A stretch of DNA of 44,161 nt from an uncultured bacterium (GCA_946188155.1 CAMHUC010000027.1:1-44161), one strand, 5' to 3'. Positions 33,997-42,604 are shown, numbered from the stretch's first letter. The notes: generated by a model from the letters alone, not told the origin. Numbers and translations are program-made.

Positions 33997-35067
33997 ATGG
34001 TGAAGGTGCTTTTGGTGCTATTCACCATTCACTATTCACTATTCGCTCAGGCCCAGGTGTCCGTAGAGGCCAGCATCGACAATATCGAGATGCTCGTGGG
34101 GCAGCAGGCGCACGTCGTGCTGAAGGCCGTGGCCAAGGAGAACTCGAAGGTGGAGTTCCCTCAGTTCAAGCCCATGCAGTATGTGACGCCAGGTGTCGAG
34201 GTTCTCGCCAGCCAGCCTCAGGCAGACCGGCAGCAGGACAACGGCTTTGTGGAGAAGTCGGTAGTATATACGCTGACCTCGTTCGATGACACCTTATATT
34301 ATATACCGCCTCTGACGGTCAAGATCGACGGCAAGCCCTACAAGAGTAAGAGCCTGGCGCTGAAGGTGCTCACGATAGAGGTGGACACCACCCACGTTGA
34401 CCAGTTCTTCGGTCCGAAGGGTGTACAGGAGAATCCGTTCCTTTGGGCAGAGTGGAGCCCAATCTTCTGGTTGAGCGTCTTGTTGCTAATTGCCTTGGCC
34501 TTAACGTATTATCTCTACGTTCGTCTGCGCGACAACAAGCCCATCATTACCCACATCAAGATAGTGAAGCGGCTATTGCCACACCAGAAGGCCATGAAGG
34601 AGATAGAGCAGATCAAGGCCGACAAGATGGTGACCGCCGAGAACTCCAAGGAGTACTATACGAAGCTGACCGACACCCTGCGCAAGTATATCGAGGAGCG
34701 CTATGGCTTCCGTGCGATGGAGATGACCAGTTCGGAGATTATCGAGCGGCTGACAGCTACTCAGGACCAGAAGGCCCTCGACGAGCTGCGCCAGCTGTTC
34801 GCTACTGCCGACCTGGTGAAGTTTGCCAAGTACTCCACCCTCATCAATGAGAACGACATGAACCTGGTGAATGCCATCGAGTTCATCAACCAGACAAAGC
34901 AGGAGAACATGCCCACCGAGGAAACCGTCAAGCCACAGCTCTCTGAGGAAGACCAGCGCAGCGTGAAGGCTCGCCGCATTCTGAAAGCCGTCATCACGGC
35001 CCTCGTCATCGGCAGCATCCTGTTGTTCTCTTACGTGGTCTATGCCACCTATCAACTGATTAATTAG
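33997..35067 (+). CDS. BatD-like exported membrane protein of the Bat cluster
   Basis: 356 aa from ATG 33997, chosen because it gives a signal peptide (MVKVLLVLFTIHYSLFAQAQ); an ATG 12 codons upstream is less likely. The h-region (FTIHYSLFA) is encoded by a TTCACTA phrase repeat. After that come a beta-rich domain like the BatD N-terminus (SVEASIDNIEMLVGQQAHVV), one membrane helix (IFWLSVLLLIALALTYYLYV, about 158-178), a helical cytoplasmic segment (about 185-310), and a C-terminal helix (VITALVIGSILLFSYVVYAT). It sits at the usual place between DUF58 and BatA. Function is not established. Confidence 0.75.
   Translation: MVKVLLVLFTIHYSLFAQAQVSVEASIDNIEMLVGQQAHVVLKAVAKENSKVEFPQFKPMQYVTPGVEVLASQPQADRQQDNGFVEKSVVYTLTSFDDTLYYIPPLTVKIDGKPYKSKSLALKVLTIEVDTTHVDQFFGPKGVQENPFLWAEWSPIFWLSVLLLIALALTYYLYVRLRDNKPIITHIKIVKRLLPHQKAMKEIEQIKADKMVTAENSKEYYTKLTDTLRKYIEERYGFRAMEMTSSEIIERLTATQDQKALDELRQLFATADLVKFAKYSTLINENDMNLVNAIEFINQTKQENMPTEETVKPQLSEEDQRSVKARRILKAVITALVIGSILLFSYVVYATYQLIN
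34018..34047. repeat. TTCACTA phrase repeat encoding a signal-peptide core
   Basis: TTCACCATTCACTATTCACT reads as FTIHYSLF in the BatD-like protein. The same phrase occurs at 37226-37251 and 38019-38050; the reverse complement (GTGAATAGTGAATA) is at 36084-36105. Confidence 0.88.
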
Positions 35068-35077
35068 GATTACAAGT

Positions 35078-36076
35078 ATGGAATTTGCCAATAAAGAATA
35101 TCTGCTGCTGCTCCTGCTCATCATACCCTATATCATCTGGTATGTGATGTACAGGAAGAAGACGGAGCCCACCATGCGGATGAGCGACACCTTCGCCTTC
35201 AGCCATCTGCCCAAGAGCTGGAAGGTGAGGCTCATGCCTCTCTCCATGCTTCTGCGCGTGCTGGCCTTCACGATGATTGTACTGGTGCTGGCTCGTCCGC
35301 AGACTCAAAACTCATGGAAGAGCAAGACCGTTGAAGGCATCGACATCATGTTGGCGATGGACGTTTCTACCAGTATGCTGGCTGAGGACCTCAAGCCCAA
35401 CCGCATCGAGGCTGCCAAGCAGGTGGCGGCGGAGTTTATCGTGGGCCGTCCGAACGATAATATCGGACTGGCCATCTTCGCCGGTGAGGCCTTCACCCAA
35501 TGCCCCATGACCACTGACCATGCCTCGCTGCTGAACCTGCTTCAGAACACCCGTACCGACATTGCCGCCCGCGGACTCATCGAGGACGGCACGGCCATCG
35601 GCATGGGACTGGCCAATGCCGTCTCCCGCCTGAAGGAGTCGAAGGCCAAGAGCAAGGTGGTCATCCTGCTTACCGATGGCAGTAATAACCGTGGCGACAT
35701 ATCACCGATGACGGCTGCCGAGATTGCCAAGAGCCTGGGCGTGCGTGTCTATACCATCGGCGTGGGCACCAACAAGGTGGCGCCTTACCCGATGCCTGTG
35801 GCCGGTGGCGTGCAGTATGTGAACATCCCCGTGGAGATTGACGACAAGACGCTCAGCGAGATAGCCGCCGCCACCGACGGCGACTTCTACCGCGCCACCA
35901 ATACCAAGGAGCTGCGCAACATCTATAAGGAGATTGACCAGCTGGAGAAGTCGAAGCTTAATGTCAAGCAGTTCAGCAAGAAGTACGAGGCCTACCAGCC
36001 CTTCGCCCTCGTGGCCGTGCTGGCCCTCCTGCTTGAGCTTCTGCTCCGCATCACCATCTTCCGGCGCATACCTTGA
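35078..36076 (+). CDS. batA: BatA, von Willebrand factor A membrane protein
   Basis: 332 aa. N-terminal helix (YLLLLLLIIPYIIWYVMY, about 6-23), second helix (about 52-74, ending in VLARPQ), then a VWA domain (about 88-280) with the complete MIDAS motif DVSTSM, later a Thr region, and TDGSNNRGD. A C-terminal helix follows (LVAVLALLLELLLRITIF). The VWA faces the periplasm or cytoplasm by analogy with Bat proteins; the MIDAS suggests metal-dependent partner binding. In Bacteroides fragilis the Bat locus was linked to oxygen tolerance. It starts 10 nt after the BatD-like gene and is separated from batBC by an 86-nt repeat region. Confidence 0.92.
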   Translation: MEFANKEYLLLLLLIIPYIIWYVMYRKKTEPTMRMSDTFAFSHLPKSWKVRLMPLSMLLRVLAFTMIVLVLARPQTQNSWKSKTVEGIDIMLAMDVSTSMLAEDLKPNRIEAAKQVAAEFIVGRPNDNIGLAIFAGEAFTQCPMTTDHASLLNLLQNTRTDIAARGLIEDGTAIGMGLANAVSRLKESKAKSKVVILLTDGSNNRGDISPMTAAEIAKSLGVRVYTIGVGTNKVAPYPMPVAGGVQYVNIPVEIDDKTLSEIAAATDGDFYRATNTKELRNIYKEIDQLEKSKLNVKQFSKKYEAYQPFALVAVLALLLELLLRITIFRRIP

Positions 36077-36083
36077 TAGAGGT

Positions 36084-36160
36084 AAAAGTGAATAGTGAAT
36101 AATTTACTTCCGCTTTGACCAATAAATAGTAAATAGTAAATCCGTAAATAGTAAATAAAA
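36084..36160. repeat. GTGAATA and AGTAAATA phrase repeats between batA and batBC
   Basis: GTGAATAGTGAATAATTT at 36084-36105, then AATAGTAAATAGTAAAT units at 36121-36160, up to the GTG start at 36163. The second block is the same phrase as the one before pncC (26454-26496), which also ends at a GTG start. Confidence 0.88.
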
Positions 36161-36162
36161 AG

Positions 36163-37896
36163 GTGTTTAGATTCGAAGACCCCATATATCTCTGGCTGCT
36201 GGTGCTGATTCCTATATTGGCACTCGTCAGGTTTGTTACGTTTCGGAGCAGGAAGAAGAAATTGCGTAAGTTTGGCGACCCCAAGTTGCTCCGTGAGCTC
36301 ATGCCCGACGTGTCGCGATTCCGTCCCTCGGTGAAGTTCTGGATTCTGCAGGCTGCCCTTGCCCTGCTCATTGTGATGCTGGCCCGCCCGCAGATGGGCA
36401 CCAAGATTTCGCATGAGAAGCGCACGGGCATCGAGACTATCATTGCCCTCGACATTTCCAACTCCATGCGCGCTGAGGACATTGTGCCCAGTCGTCTGGA
36501 CCGTTCGAAGATGATGGTTGAGAATCTCGTAGACCATTTCACGAATGATAAGATAGGCCTCATCGTCTTTGCCGGCGATGCCTTCATCCAGTTGCCCATC
36601 ACGAGCGACTATGTGTCGGCCAAGATGTTCCTTTCGAGCATCGACCCCAGCATGATTGCAACGCAGGGCACGGATATCGCTGCCGCCATCAATATGGCTG
36701 CCAACAGCTTCACCCAGGAGGAAGGCATCGGCAAGGCCATCATCGTCATTACCGACGGTGAGGACCATGAGGGCGGTGCCCTCGAGGCGGCCGAGGCTGC
36801 CAAGAAGAAAGGCATGCGCGTCTATGTCCTCGGCGTGGGCTCTGCCAATGGTGCTCCCATCCCTATTCCTGGCACTGGCGACTATATGAAGGACAATACT
36901 GGCAACACCGTCATGTCGGCCCTCAACGAGGAGATGTGTAAACAACTGGCAGCAGCCGGAGGCGGTGTCTATATCCATGTTGAGAACAACAGTGCCGCCC
37001 AGCAGCAGCTCGACAACGAGCTCGACAAACTCTCCAAGAAAGAGACCTCGACGACCGTCTATAGCGACTACGACGAACAGTTCCAGGCCTTTGGCATACT
37101 GGCCTTACTGCTGCTTATCATCGAGATTTGCATCTTCGACCGTCGCAACCCGCTGCTCAGACGCATATCGCTGTTTAAGAAGGAGAGTGCCACAGGAGCG
37201 GTAAGACTCCTGATGATACTGTTCGCTTTTCACTGTTCACTATTCACTGCCACAGCCCAGACCGACCGCCAGTACATCCGTCAGGGCAACAAGCAGTTCG
37301 AGACGGGCGACTTTGCCAATGCCGAGGTAAGCTACCGCAAGGCCCTGGAGAAGAACCCGCGCAACCCGCAGGCAGCCTACAACCTGGGCAACGCGCTGAT
37401 GGCCCAGAAGAAGGACTCGGCGGCCGTGGCCCAGTTTGAGAGTGCTGCCAAGTTGGAGACCAATCCGCTGCGCAAATACCAGTCGTTCCACAACATGGGC
37501 GTCATCTGTCAGCAGCACAAGATGTATGGCGAGGCTATCGAAGCCTACAAGAATGCCCTCCGCTTGAATCCCAACGACGACGAGACGCGCTACAACCTCG
37601 TGCTCTGCAAGCATCAGCAGCAGAAGCAGAACCAAAACCAGCAGAACCAGCAGAACCAGCAGCAAAAGCAGGATCAGCAGAAGAAGGACGACAAGCAGGA
37701 CCAGCAGAAGCAGCAACAGGACCAGCAGAAGAAGCAGGACCAGCAGAAGCAGCAACAGGAGCAGAAGCCCCAGATGAGCAAGGAGAATGCCGAGCAGCTT
37801 CTCAACGCTGCCATCCAGAACGAGAAGCAGACGCAGGAGCGCATGAAGAAGGCGCAGCAGCAGCCACAGCGTCGCAGCATCGAGAAGAACTGGTAG
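36163..37896 (+). CDS. BatB-BatC fusion: VWA membrane protein plus TPR protein
   Basis: 577 aa from GTG 36163 (right after the repeat; FRFEDPIYLWL is the BatB start). BatB part (about 1-345): two N-terminal helices, a VWA domain with MIDAS DISNSM at about residue 104-109, and the C-terminal helix FGILALLLLIIEICIF. BatC part (about 346-577): an intact signal-like stretch (LLMILFAFHCSLFTATAQ), two to three TPR units (QYIRQGNKQFETGDFANAEV, PQAAYNLGNALMAQKKDS), then a Gln/Lys-rich low-complexity tail (about 483-530). In Bacteroides batB and batC are separate genes. Here a TTCACTA repeat lies at the joint and no stop codon remains. Confidence 0.9.
   Translation: MFRFEDPIYLWLLVLIPILALVRFVTFRSRKKKLRKFGDPKLLRELMPDVSRFRPSVKFWILQAALALLIVMLARPQMGTKISHEKRTGIETIIALDISNSMRAEDIVPSRLDRSKMMVENLVDHFTNDKIGLIVFAGDAFIQLPITSDYVSAKMFLSSIDPSMIATQGTDIAAAINMAANSFTQEEGIGKAIIVITDGEDHEGGALEAAEAAKKKGMRVYVLGVGSANGAPIPIPGTGDYMKDNTGNTVMSALNEEMCKQLAAAGGGVYIHVENNSAAQQQLDNELDKLSKKETSTTVYSDYDEQFQAFGILALLLLIIEICIFDRRNPLLRRISLFKKESATGAVRLLMILFAFHCSLFTATAQTDRQYIRQGNKQFETGDFANAEVSYRKALEKNPRNPQAAYNLGNALMAQKKDSAAVAQFESAAKLETNPLRKYQSFHNMGVICQQHKMYGEAIEAYKNALRLNPNDDETRYNLVLCKHQQQKQNQNQQNQQNQQQKQDQQKKDDKQDQQKQQQDQQKKQDQQKQQQEQKPQMSKENAEQLLNAAIQNEKQTQERMKKAQQQPQRRSIEKNW
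37226..37251. repeat. TTCACTG/TTCACTA phrase repeat at the BatB-BatC joint
   Basis: TTTTCACTGTTCACTATTCACTG encodes FHCSLFT, the core of the former BatC signal peptide, now inside the fused protein. Confidence 0.85.
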
Positions 37897-37903
37897 GATT
37901 TTT

Positions 37904-37934
37904 AAGTGAAGAGTGAAGAATGAAGAGTGAAGAA
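37904..37934. repeat. GTGAAGA 31-nt phrase repeat carrying the batDE start codon
   Basis: Identical to 25283-25313 over 31 nt. The ATG at 37920 lies at position 17, as in tsaD. The following bases (TTTGCTACCGC) match the 22-nt unit of the tsaD extension. Confidence 0.95.
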
Positions 37935-40613
37935 TTTGCTACCGCATTTGATATGATGATGACGACTAAAATTGACAATATGGTGAAGGTGTCCTGGATG
38001 GTGAGAGTACTCATGCTACTGCTCACTATCCACTGTTCACTCGTCACAGCCATAGCGCAGACACTGACAGCCTCGGCTCCCTCGCAGGTGGCCGTCGGCG
38101 AGCAGTTCCGCCTGACCTATACCGTCAATACGCAGGATGTCGACGATTTCCGCGCAGGCAATATCCCCGATGCCCTCGAGGTACTGATAGGCCCCAACCG
38201 CTCCATGCAGTCGAGCTATCAGATCATCAACGGCCACACCAGCTCGTCATCCTCGATTACCTATACCTATATCGTGGCGGCCTCCAAGAACGGCACTTAC
38301 ACCATTCCCCCGGCCCATGTCACCGTTGGAGGCAAGAGCATCGCTTCGCGCCCGCTGACCATCAAGGTGACGGGCACCTCGGCAGGCGGCCGGCAGGGTG
38401 GGGCACAGGCGCACCGCGGACAGGCCGACGAGCCCGAGCTGCGTGATGCCGGCACCCGAATCTCCGGTTCCGACCTCTTCATCAAGGTCAGTGCCAACAA
38501 GAAGCGCGTCTACGAGCAGGAGCCCATCCTGCTCACCTATAAGGTCTACACCCTCGTGTCGCTCACACAGTTAGAGGGAAAGATGCCCGACCTGAAAGGC
38601 TTCCACACCCAGGAGGTGCCCCTGCCTCAGCAGAAGAGCTTCAAGCTCGAGACCGTCAACGGACGTCCCTATCGTACCGTCACCTGGAGCCAGTATGTCA
38701 TGTTCCCGCAGATTACGGGCAAGCTGCAGATACCGCCCCTGACGTTCAATGGCATCGTGGTGCAGCAGAACCGCAGCATCGACCCCTTCGAGGCCTTCTT
38801 CAACGGCGGCTCCGGCTATATCGAGGTGAAGAAGCAGATACAGGCACCGGGCATCGAGATTCAGGTAGACCCGCTGCCCGACCGTCCGGCAGGCTTCTCA
38901 GGAGGCGTGGGGCAGTTCAGCGTCTCCGCCCAGCTCAGCAAGACCGTGACGAAGGCCAACGACCCCATCTCGCTGCGCGTCATCGTCAGCGGTACGGGCA
39001 ACCTGAAGCTCATCAAGCAGCCCGTCGTGGAGTTCCCCAAGGACTTCGACAAGTACGACGCCAAGATTACCGACAAGACCAAGCTGACGGCCAACGGCGT
39101 GGAGGGGTCGATGGTCTACGACATCCTCGCCGTGCCCCGTCATCAGGGCAAGTATGAGATTCCCCCCATCCAGTTCACCTATTATAATACGGCCACCCGC
39201 AAGTATGAGACTGCCAAGACCGAGGGCTTCACGCTCCAGGTGGAGAAAGGCTCTGGGGCTGCCAGCGTGAGCGACTTCACCGGTCAGGAGGACCTGCAGC
39301 TGCTGGGCAAGGACATCCGTCACATCAAGACCGGCGACAGTCGCCAGCATGCCGTCGACGACTTCTTCTTCGGCTCTACGGGCTATTGGGTAAGCCTGGC
39401 ATTGCTCGCCCTCATCTTCGTGTCGCTGTTCGTCATCTTCCGGCAGCGGGCCATCGAGAATGCCAACATCGCGGGGCAGCGCGGCAAGAAGGCCAACAAG
39501 GTGGCCACCAAGCGGCTCAAGAAGGCTGCCCGCCTGATGGCCGACAACAAGCCCGGCGAGTTCTACGACGAGGTGCTGCGCGCCCTCTGGGGCTATGTGG
39601 GCGACAAGCTCAACATCCCCGTCGAGCAGCTCTCTCACGACAATATCAGCCAGCGCCTGGCCGAGCGGCAGGTCGAGGAGTCTACCATCAGTGAGTTCAT
39701 GGGTGCCCTCGACGAGTGTGAGTTCGAGCGCTATGCGCCCGGCGACCCCAAGGGGAATATGAACAAGGTTTACGATAAGGCTATCACAGCCATTGAGAAG
39801 ATTGAGGAGACGGTGAAGAGAGGTAAGCGGAAAGCGGTGCGAGGTGAGCGAATACCTCAAGCCCGAATCCTGCTGCTCTTTATCATATCTCTTACCTCTT
39901 ACTTCTCACCTCTCACCTCTCATGCCCTGACCAAGGCCGAGGCCGACAGTGCATACGTGCGCGGAGAGTACCAGCAGGCCATCAGCGCCTACGAGTCGCT
40001 CCTGAAGCAGGGCGTCTCTGCCGACCTCTACTATAACCTGGGCAATGCCTACTACCGCACGGAGAACATCACGCGTGCCGTGCTCAACTACGAGCGGGCC
40101 TTGCTCCTCTCGCCCAGCGACCGCGACATCCGCTTCAACCTGCAGATGGCACGCTCGAAGACTATCGACAAGATTGTGCCCGAACAGGAGATGTTCTTCG
40201 TCACCTGGTACCGTTCGCTGGTCAATCTGGCCAGCGTCGACGGTTGGGCGCGCACAGCCCTGCTGGCCCTGGCCCTGGCCATCGTGCTGGCGCTGCTCTA
40301 CCTGTTTGCCGAGCGCATCTGGCTGCGCAAGGTGGGATTCTTCGGCGCATTGCTTCTGCTCGCGGTCTTTGCCGCAGGCAATCTTTTCGCCCACCAGCAG
40401 AAGCAGCAACTGACCCACCGCCGGGGAGCCATTATCACCGCTCCGGCCGTCAATGTCAAGAGCACGCCCGCCAAGCAGGGCACCGACCTCTTCATCCTCC
40501 ACGAGGGCACGAAGGTCACCATCACCGATGCCTCTATGAAGGAGTGGAAGGAGATTCGGCTTGCCGACGGCAAGGAAGGATGGGTTGAGACCCGGCAGAT
40601 GGAGGAGATTTAG
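37920..40613 (+). CDS. BatD-BatE fusion: BatD plus TPR and SH3 domains
   Basis: 897 aa from ATG 37920; ATG 37980 is an alternative that starts MVKVSWMVRVLMLLLTIHCS. BatD part (about 1-640): signal peptide, repeated beta domains (SQVAVGEQFRLTYTVNTQ), membrane helix (YWVSLALLALIFVSLFVIF, about 490-508) and a cytoplasmic helical end. BatE part (about 645-897): a second signal-like stretch (ILLLFIISLTSYFSPLTSHA), TPR units (YVRGEYQQAISAYESLLKQG), two more membrane helices (about 775-822) and an SH3-like domain (about 837-897; VNVKSTPAKQGTDLFIL, KEGWVETRQM). The joint is written by TCTCACC repeats. The first 10 residues are repeat-derived (MKSEEFATAF). Confidence 0.9.
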   Translation: MKSEEFATAFDMMMTTKIDNMVKVSWMVRVLMLLLTIHCSLVTAIAQTLTASAPSQVAVGEQFRLTYTVNTQDVDDFRAGNIPDALEVLIGPNRSMQSSYQIINGHTSSSSSITYTYIVAASKNGTYTIPPAHVTVGGKSIASRPLTIKVTGTSAGGRQGGAQAHRGQADEPELRDAGTRISGSDLFIKVSANKKRVYEQEPILLTYKVYTLVSLTQLEGKMPDLKGFHTQEVPLPQQKSFKLETVNGRPYRTVTWSQYVMFPQITGKLQIPPLTFNGIVVQQNRSIDPFEAFFNGGSGYIEVKKQIQAPGIEIQVDPLPDRPAGFSGGVGQFSVSAQLSKTVTKANDPISLRVIVSGTGNLKLIKQPVVEFPKDFDKYDAKITDKTKLTANGVEGSMVYDILAVPRHQGKYEIPPIQFTYYNTATRKYETAKTEGFTLQVEKGSGAASVSDFTGQEDLQLLGKDIRHIKTGDSRQHAVDDFFFGSTGYWVSLALLALIFVSLFVIFRQRAIENANIAGQRGKKANKVATKRLKKAARLMADNKPGEFYDEVLRALWGYVGDKLNIPVEQLSHDNISQRLAERQVEESTISEFMGALDECEFERYAPGDPKGNMNKVYDKAITAIEKIEETVKRGKRKAVRGERIPQARILLLFIISLTSYFSPLTSHALTKAEADSAYVRGEYQQAISAYESLLKQGVSADLYYNLGNAYYRTENITRAVLNYERALLLSPSDRDIRFNLQMARSKTIDKIVPEQEMFFVTWYRSLVNLASVDGWARTALLALALAIVLALLYLFAERIWLRKVGFFGALLLLAVFAAGNLFAHQQKQQLTHRRGAIITAPAVNVKSTPAKQGTDLFILHEGTKVTITDASMKEWKEIRLADGKEGWVETRQMEEI
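38019..38050. repeat. TTCACTG phrase repeat encoding the BatD signal core
   Basis: CTCACTATCCACTGTTCACTC reads as LTIHCSLV, close to FTIHYSLF and FHCSLFT in the neighbouring Bat genes. Confidence 0.75.
39887..39923. repeat. TCTCACC phrase repeat at the BatD-BatE joint
   Basis: CTTACCTCTTACTTCTCACC and following units encode LTSYFSPLTSH. The region just upstream (39816-39850) holds GAGGTAAG/GAGGTGAG, the same phrase inverted. Confidence 0.85.
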
Positions 40614-40697
40614 TTTATAGTTTATAGTTTACGGTTTATAGTTTAGAGTTTATAGTTTATAGTTTACGGTTTATAGTTTATAGTTTATAGTTTACGG
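40611..40697. repeat. TTTATAG/GTTTACGG phrase array between batDE and the PAP2 gene
   Basis: About eleven units; the batDE stop codon (TAG 40611-40613) is the first TAG of the array, and the array ends at the PAP2 start codon (ATG 40698). Same phrase and orientation as 12384-12449 and 27593-27680. Confidence 0.95.
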
Positions 40698-41384
40698 ATG
40701 GAGACGCTGATACAATATGATAAGCAGCTGCTGTTGCTGCTCAACGGCAGCGAGTCGCTCTATTACGATGCCCTCATGCGCATCCTCACCAACGCCTTGA
40801 CGTGGGTGCCGCTCTATCTGAGCCTGTTCTACCTGGTGCTCAAGAACAATGAGAACATACAGAAGGTGCTGCTCGTACTGGCTGGTGCCGGGCTGTGCGT
40901 GCTTTTCGCAGGGGGCATCGACGATGCCATCGTGAAGCCCCTGGTGGGGCGCTGGCGCCCCACCCACGACCCCGAGATCGGCATGCTCGTCGATGTGGTC
41001 GACGGCTATCGCGGAGGCAGCTACGGCTTCTTCTCCGCCCATGCTGCCAACACGTTCAGCATCGCCGTGTTCTTCTGCTGGCTCGTACGCAGCCGACTGC
41101 TCTACGCCACCCTCATCCCGTGGTCGCTGCTCAACTGCTGGACGCGACTCTACCTCGGTGTCCACTATCCTGGCGACATCCTCACAGGCCTTGCCTGGGG
41201 AGCCATCGTAGGCACTACGGTCTACTTCCTCTTCTTCCGGCGCATTGCCAGCCGCTTCTCTACCAAGACGTTGTATGTATCCTCCCATTACACAGCCACG
41301 GGCTACCTGCGTGTTGAGGTCTATATCCCCGTAGGTATGTTCGTGTTCACACTGCTCTATGCCTTCATCCGTGCAGCACTATGA
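40698..41384 (+). CDS. PAP2-family membrane phosphatase
   Basis: A 228-aa integral membrane protein with about six helices. The three phosphatase motifs are present: KPLVGRWRP (motif 1, K-x6-RP), YGFFSAHAANTF (motif 2, with the catalytic His), and CWTRLYLGVHYPGD (motif 3, R-x5-H). It removes phosphate from lipids such as undecaprenyl diphosphate or phosphatidylglycerol phosphate, with the active site on the periplasmic side. Substrate not determined. Its stop overlaps the queA start by 4 nt (ATGA), so the two are co-transcribed and probably translationally coupled. The leader is a repeat array with no typical ribosome site. Confidence 0.9.
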   Translation: METLIQYDKQLLLLLNGSESLYYDALMRILTNALTWVPLYLSLFYLVLKNNENIQKVLLVLAGAGLCVLFAGGIDDAIVKPLVGRWRPTHDPEIGMLVDVVDGYRGGSYGFFSAHAANTFSIAVFFCWLVRSRLLYATLIPWSLLNCWTRLYLGVHYPGDILTGLAWGAIVGTTVYFLFFRRIASRFSTKTLYVSSHYTATGYLRVEVYIPVGMFVFTLLYAFIRAAL

Positions 41385-42604
41385 CAGATCCCAAGCACAT
41401 CCATATCAGCGACTACGACTATCCGCTCCCCGAGGAGCGCATCGCCAAGTTCCCCCTGCCGCAGCGCGACCATTCGCGCCTGCTCGTCTATCGCCACGGG
41501 CAGGTTGCCGACGACCTGTTCTACCATCTTCCCAACTATCTGCCCCAGGGTACACTTATGGTGTTCAACAATACCAAGGTCATCCAGGCACGCATGCACT
41601 TCCGTAAGGAAACGGGTGCCCTCATCGAGGTGTTCCTGCTGGAGCCTGCGGAGCCTGCCGACTATGAGGTGATGTTCCAGACCACGGGCCGATGCTCCTG
41701 GTACTGCTTGGTGGGCAACCTGAAGAAGTGGAAGGAGGGCACGCTCGCCCGTACCGTCGAGATCAATGGCTCAACGGTGACCGTTAAGGCCACGCGTGGC
41801 CCTGTTCACGGCACCAGCCACCGCATCGACTTCACCTGGGATGCCCCCGTGAGTTTCGCCGAGGTCATCGATACGATGGGTGAACTGCCCATCCCGCCAT
41901 ACCTCAACCGCGAGACCCAAGAGAGCGACAAGACCACCTATCAGACTGTCTACTCCAAGATCAAGGGCAGCGTGGCTGCTCCTACCGCCGGACTCCATTT
42001 CACGCCGGAGGTGCTTCAAGCCATCGACGAGGCGGGCATCGACCGTGAGGAGCTGACGCTTCATGTCGGAGCCGGCACCTTCAAGCCCGTGAAGAGCGAG
42101 GAGATAGAGGGTCACGAGATGCACACCGAGACCGTCAGCGTGCGCCGCGAAACCATCGACAAGCTCATCGCCCACGGCGGCGAGGCCATCGCTGTGGGCA
42201 CCACCAGCGTGCGCACCCTTGAGAGTCTCTACTACATGGGCTTGAAGACCGTTGCCAATCCCGACATCGACGAGGCTGGCCTCCACGTAGCGCAGTGGGA
42301 ACCCTACGAAGTCTCACCTCTCACCTCTCACCTCTCACCTCTCACCTCCCTAAAGGCCCTTGGGGCCTGGATGGACCGGCGGGGACTCGGCGTGCTGCAT
42401 AGCTCCACGCAGATCATCATTGCTCCGGGCTATGACTATAAGATCGTGAAGATGCTCGTCACCAATTTCCACCAGCCCAAGTCCACGCTGCTGCTGCTGG
42501 TGAGTGCCTTTGTGCATGGCGACTGGCATCGCATCTACGACTACGCCCTCAGCCACGACTTCCGTTTCCTGAGCTATGGCGACTCCTCGCTGCTCATTCC
42601 TTAG
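41381..42604 (+). CDS. queA: S-adenosylmethionine:tRNA ribosyltransferase-isomerase QueA
   Basis: A 407-aa enzyme of queuosine tRNA modification; it moves the ribosyl part of SAM onto preQ1-modified tRNA. Signatures: DYDYPLPEERIAKFPLPQRD at the start, LMVFNNTKVIQARM, GSVAAPTAGLHFTPEV, LHVGAGTFKPVKSEEIEGHE, and near the end SSTQIIIAPGYDYK and TNFHQPKSTLLLLVSAF. At about residues 311-324 five tandem copies of the 7-bp unit TCTCACC encode an added SPLTSHLSPLTSL stretch before ALGAWMDRRG. The family is usually 340-350 aa. Since 7 is not a multiple of 3, copy changes would shift the frame. Its 3' end overlaps the opposing methyltransferase gene by 11 bp. Confidence 0.95.
   Translation: MTDPKHIHISDYDYPLPEERIAKFPLPQRDHSRLLVYRHGQVADDLFYHLPNYLPQGTLMVFNNTKVIQARMHFRKETGALIEVFLLEPAEPADYEVMFQTTGRCSWYCLVGNLKKWKEGTLARTVEINGSTVTVKATRGPVHGTSHRIDFTWDAPVSFAEVIDTMGELPIPPYLNRETQESDKTTYQTVYSKIKGSVAAPTAGLHFTPEVLQAIDEAGIDREELTLHVGAGTFKPVKSEEIEGHEMHTETVSVRRETIDKLIAHGGEAIAVGTTSVRTLESLYYMGLKTVANPDIDEAGLHVAQWEPYEVSPLTSHLSPLTSLKALGAWMDRRGLGVLHSSTQIIIAPGYDYKIVKMLVTNFHQPKSTLLLLVSAFVHGDWHRIYDYALSHDFRFLSYGDSSLLIP
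42312..42346. repeat. Exact 5 x TCTCACC tandem repeat inside queA
   Basis: Five perfect tandem copies of the heptamer TCTCACC. A sixth imperfect copy follows. One copy more or less would put queA out of frame. Confidence 0.97.

Noticed and set aside
37618..37770. Gln/Lys-rich tail of BatBC as a prion-like or nucleic-acid-binding domain
   Set aside because: CAGAAGCAG-type codon repeats commonly grow by slippage; nothing beyond composition supports a function.
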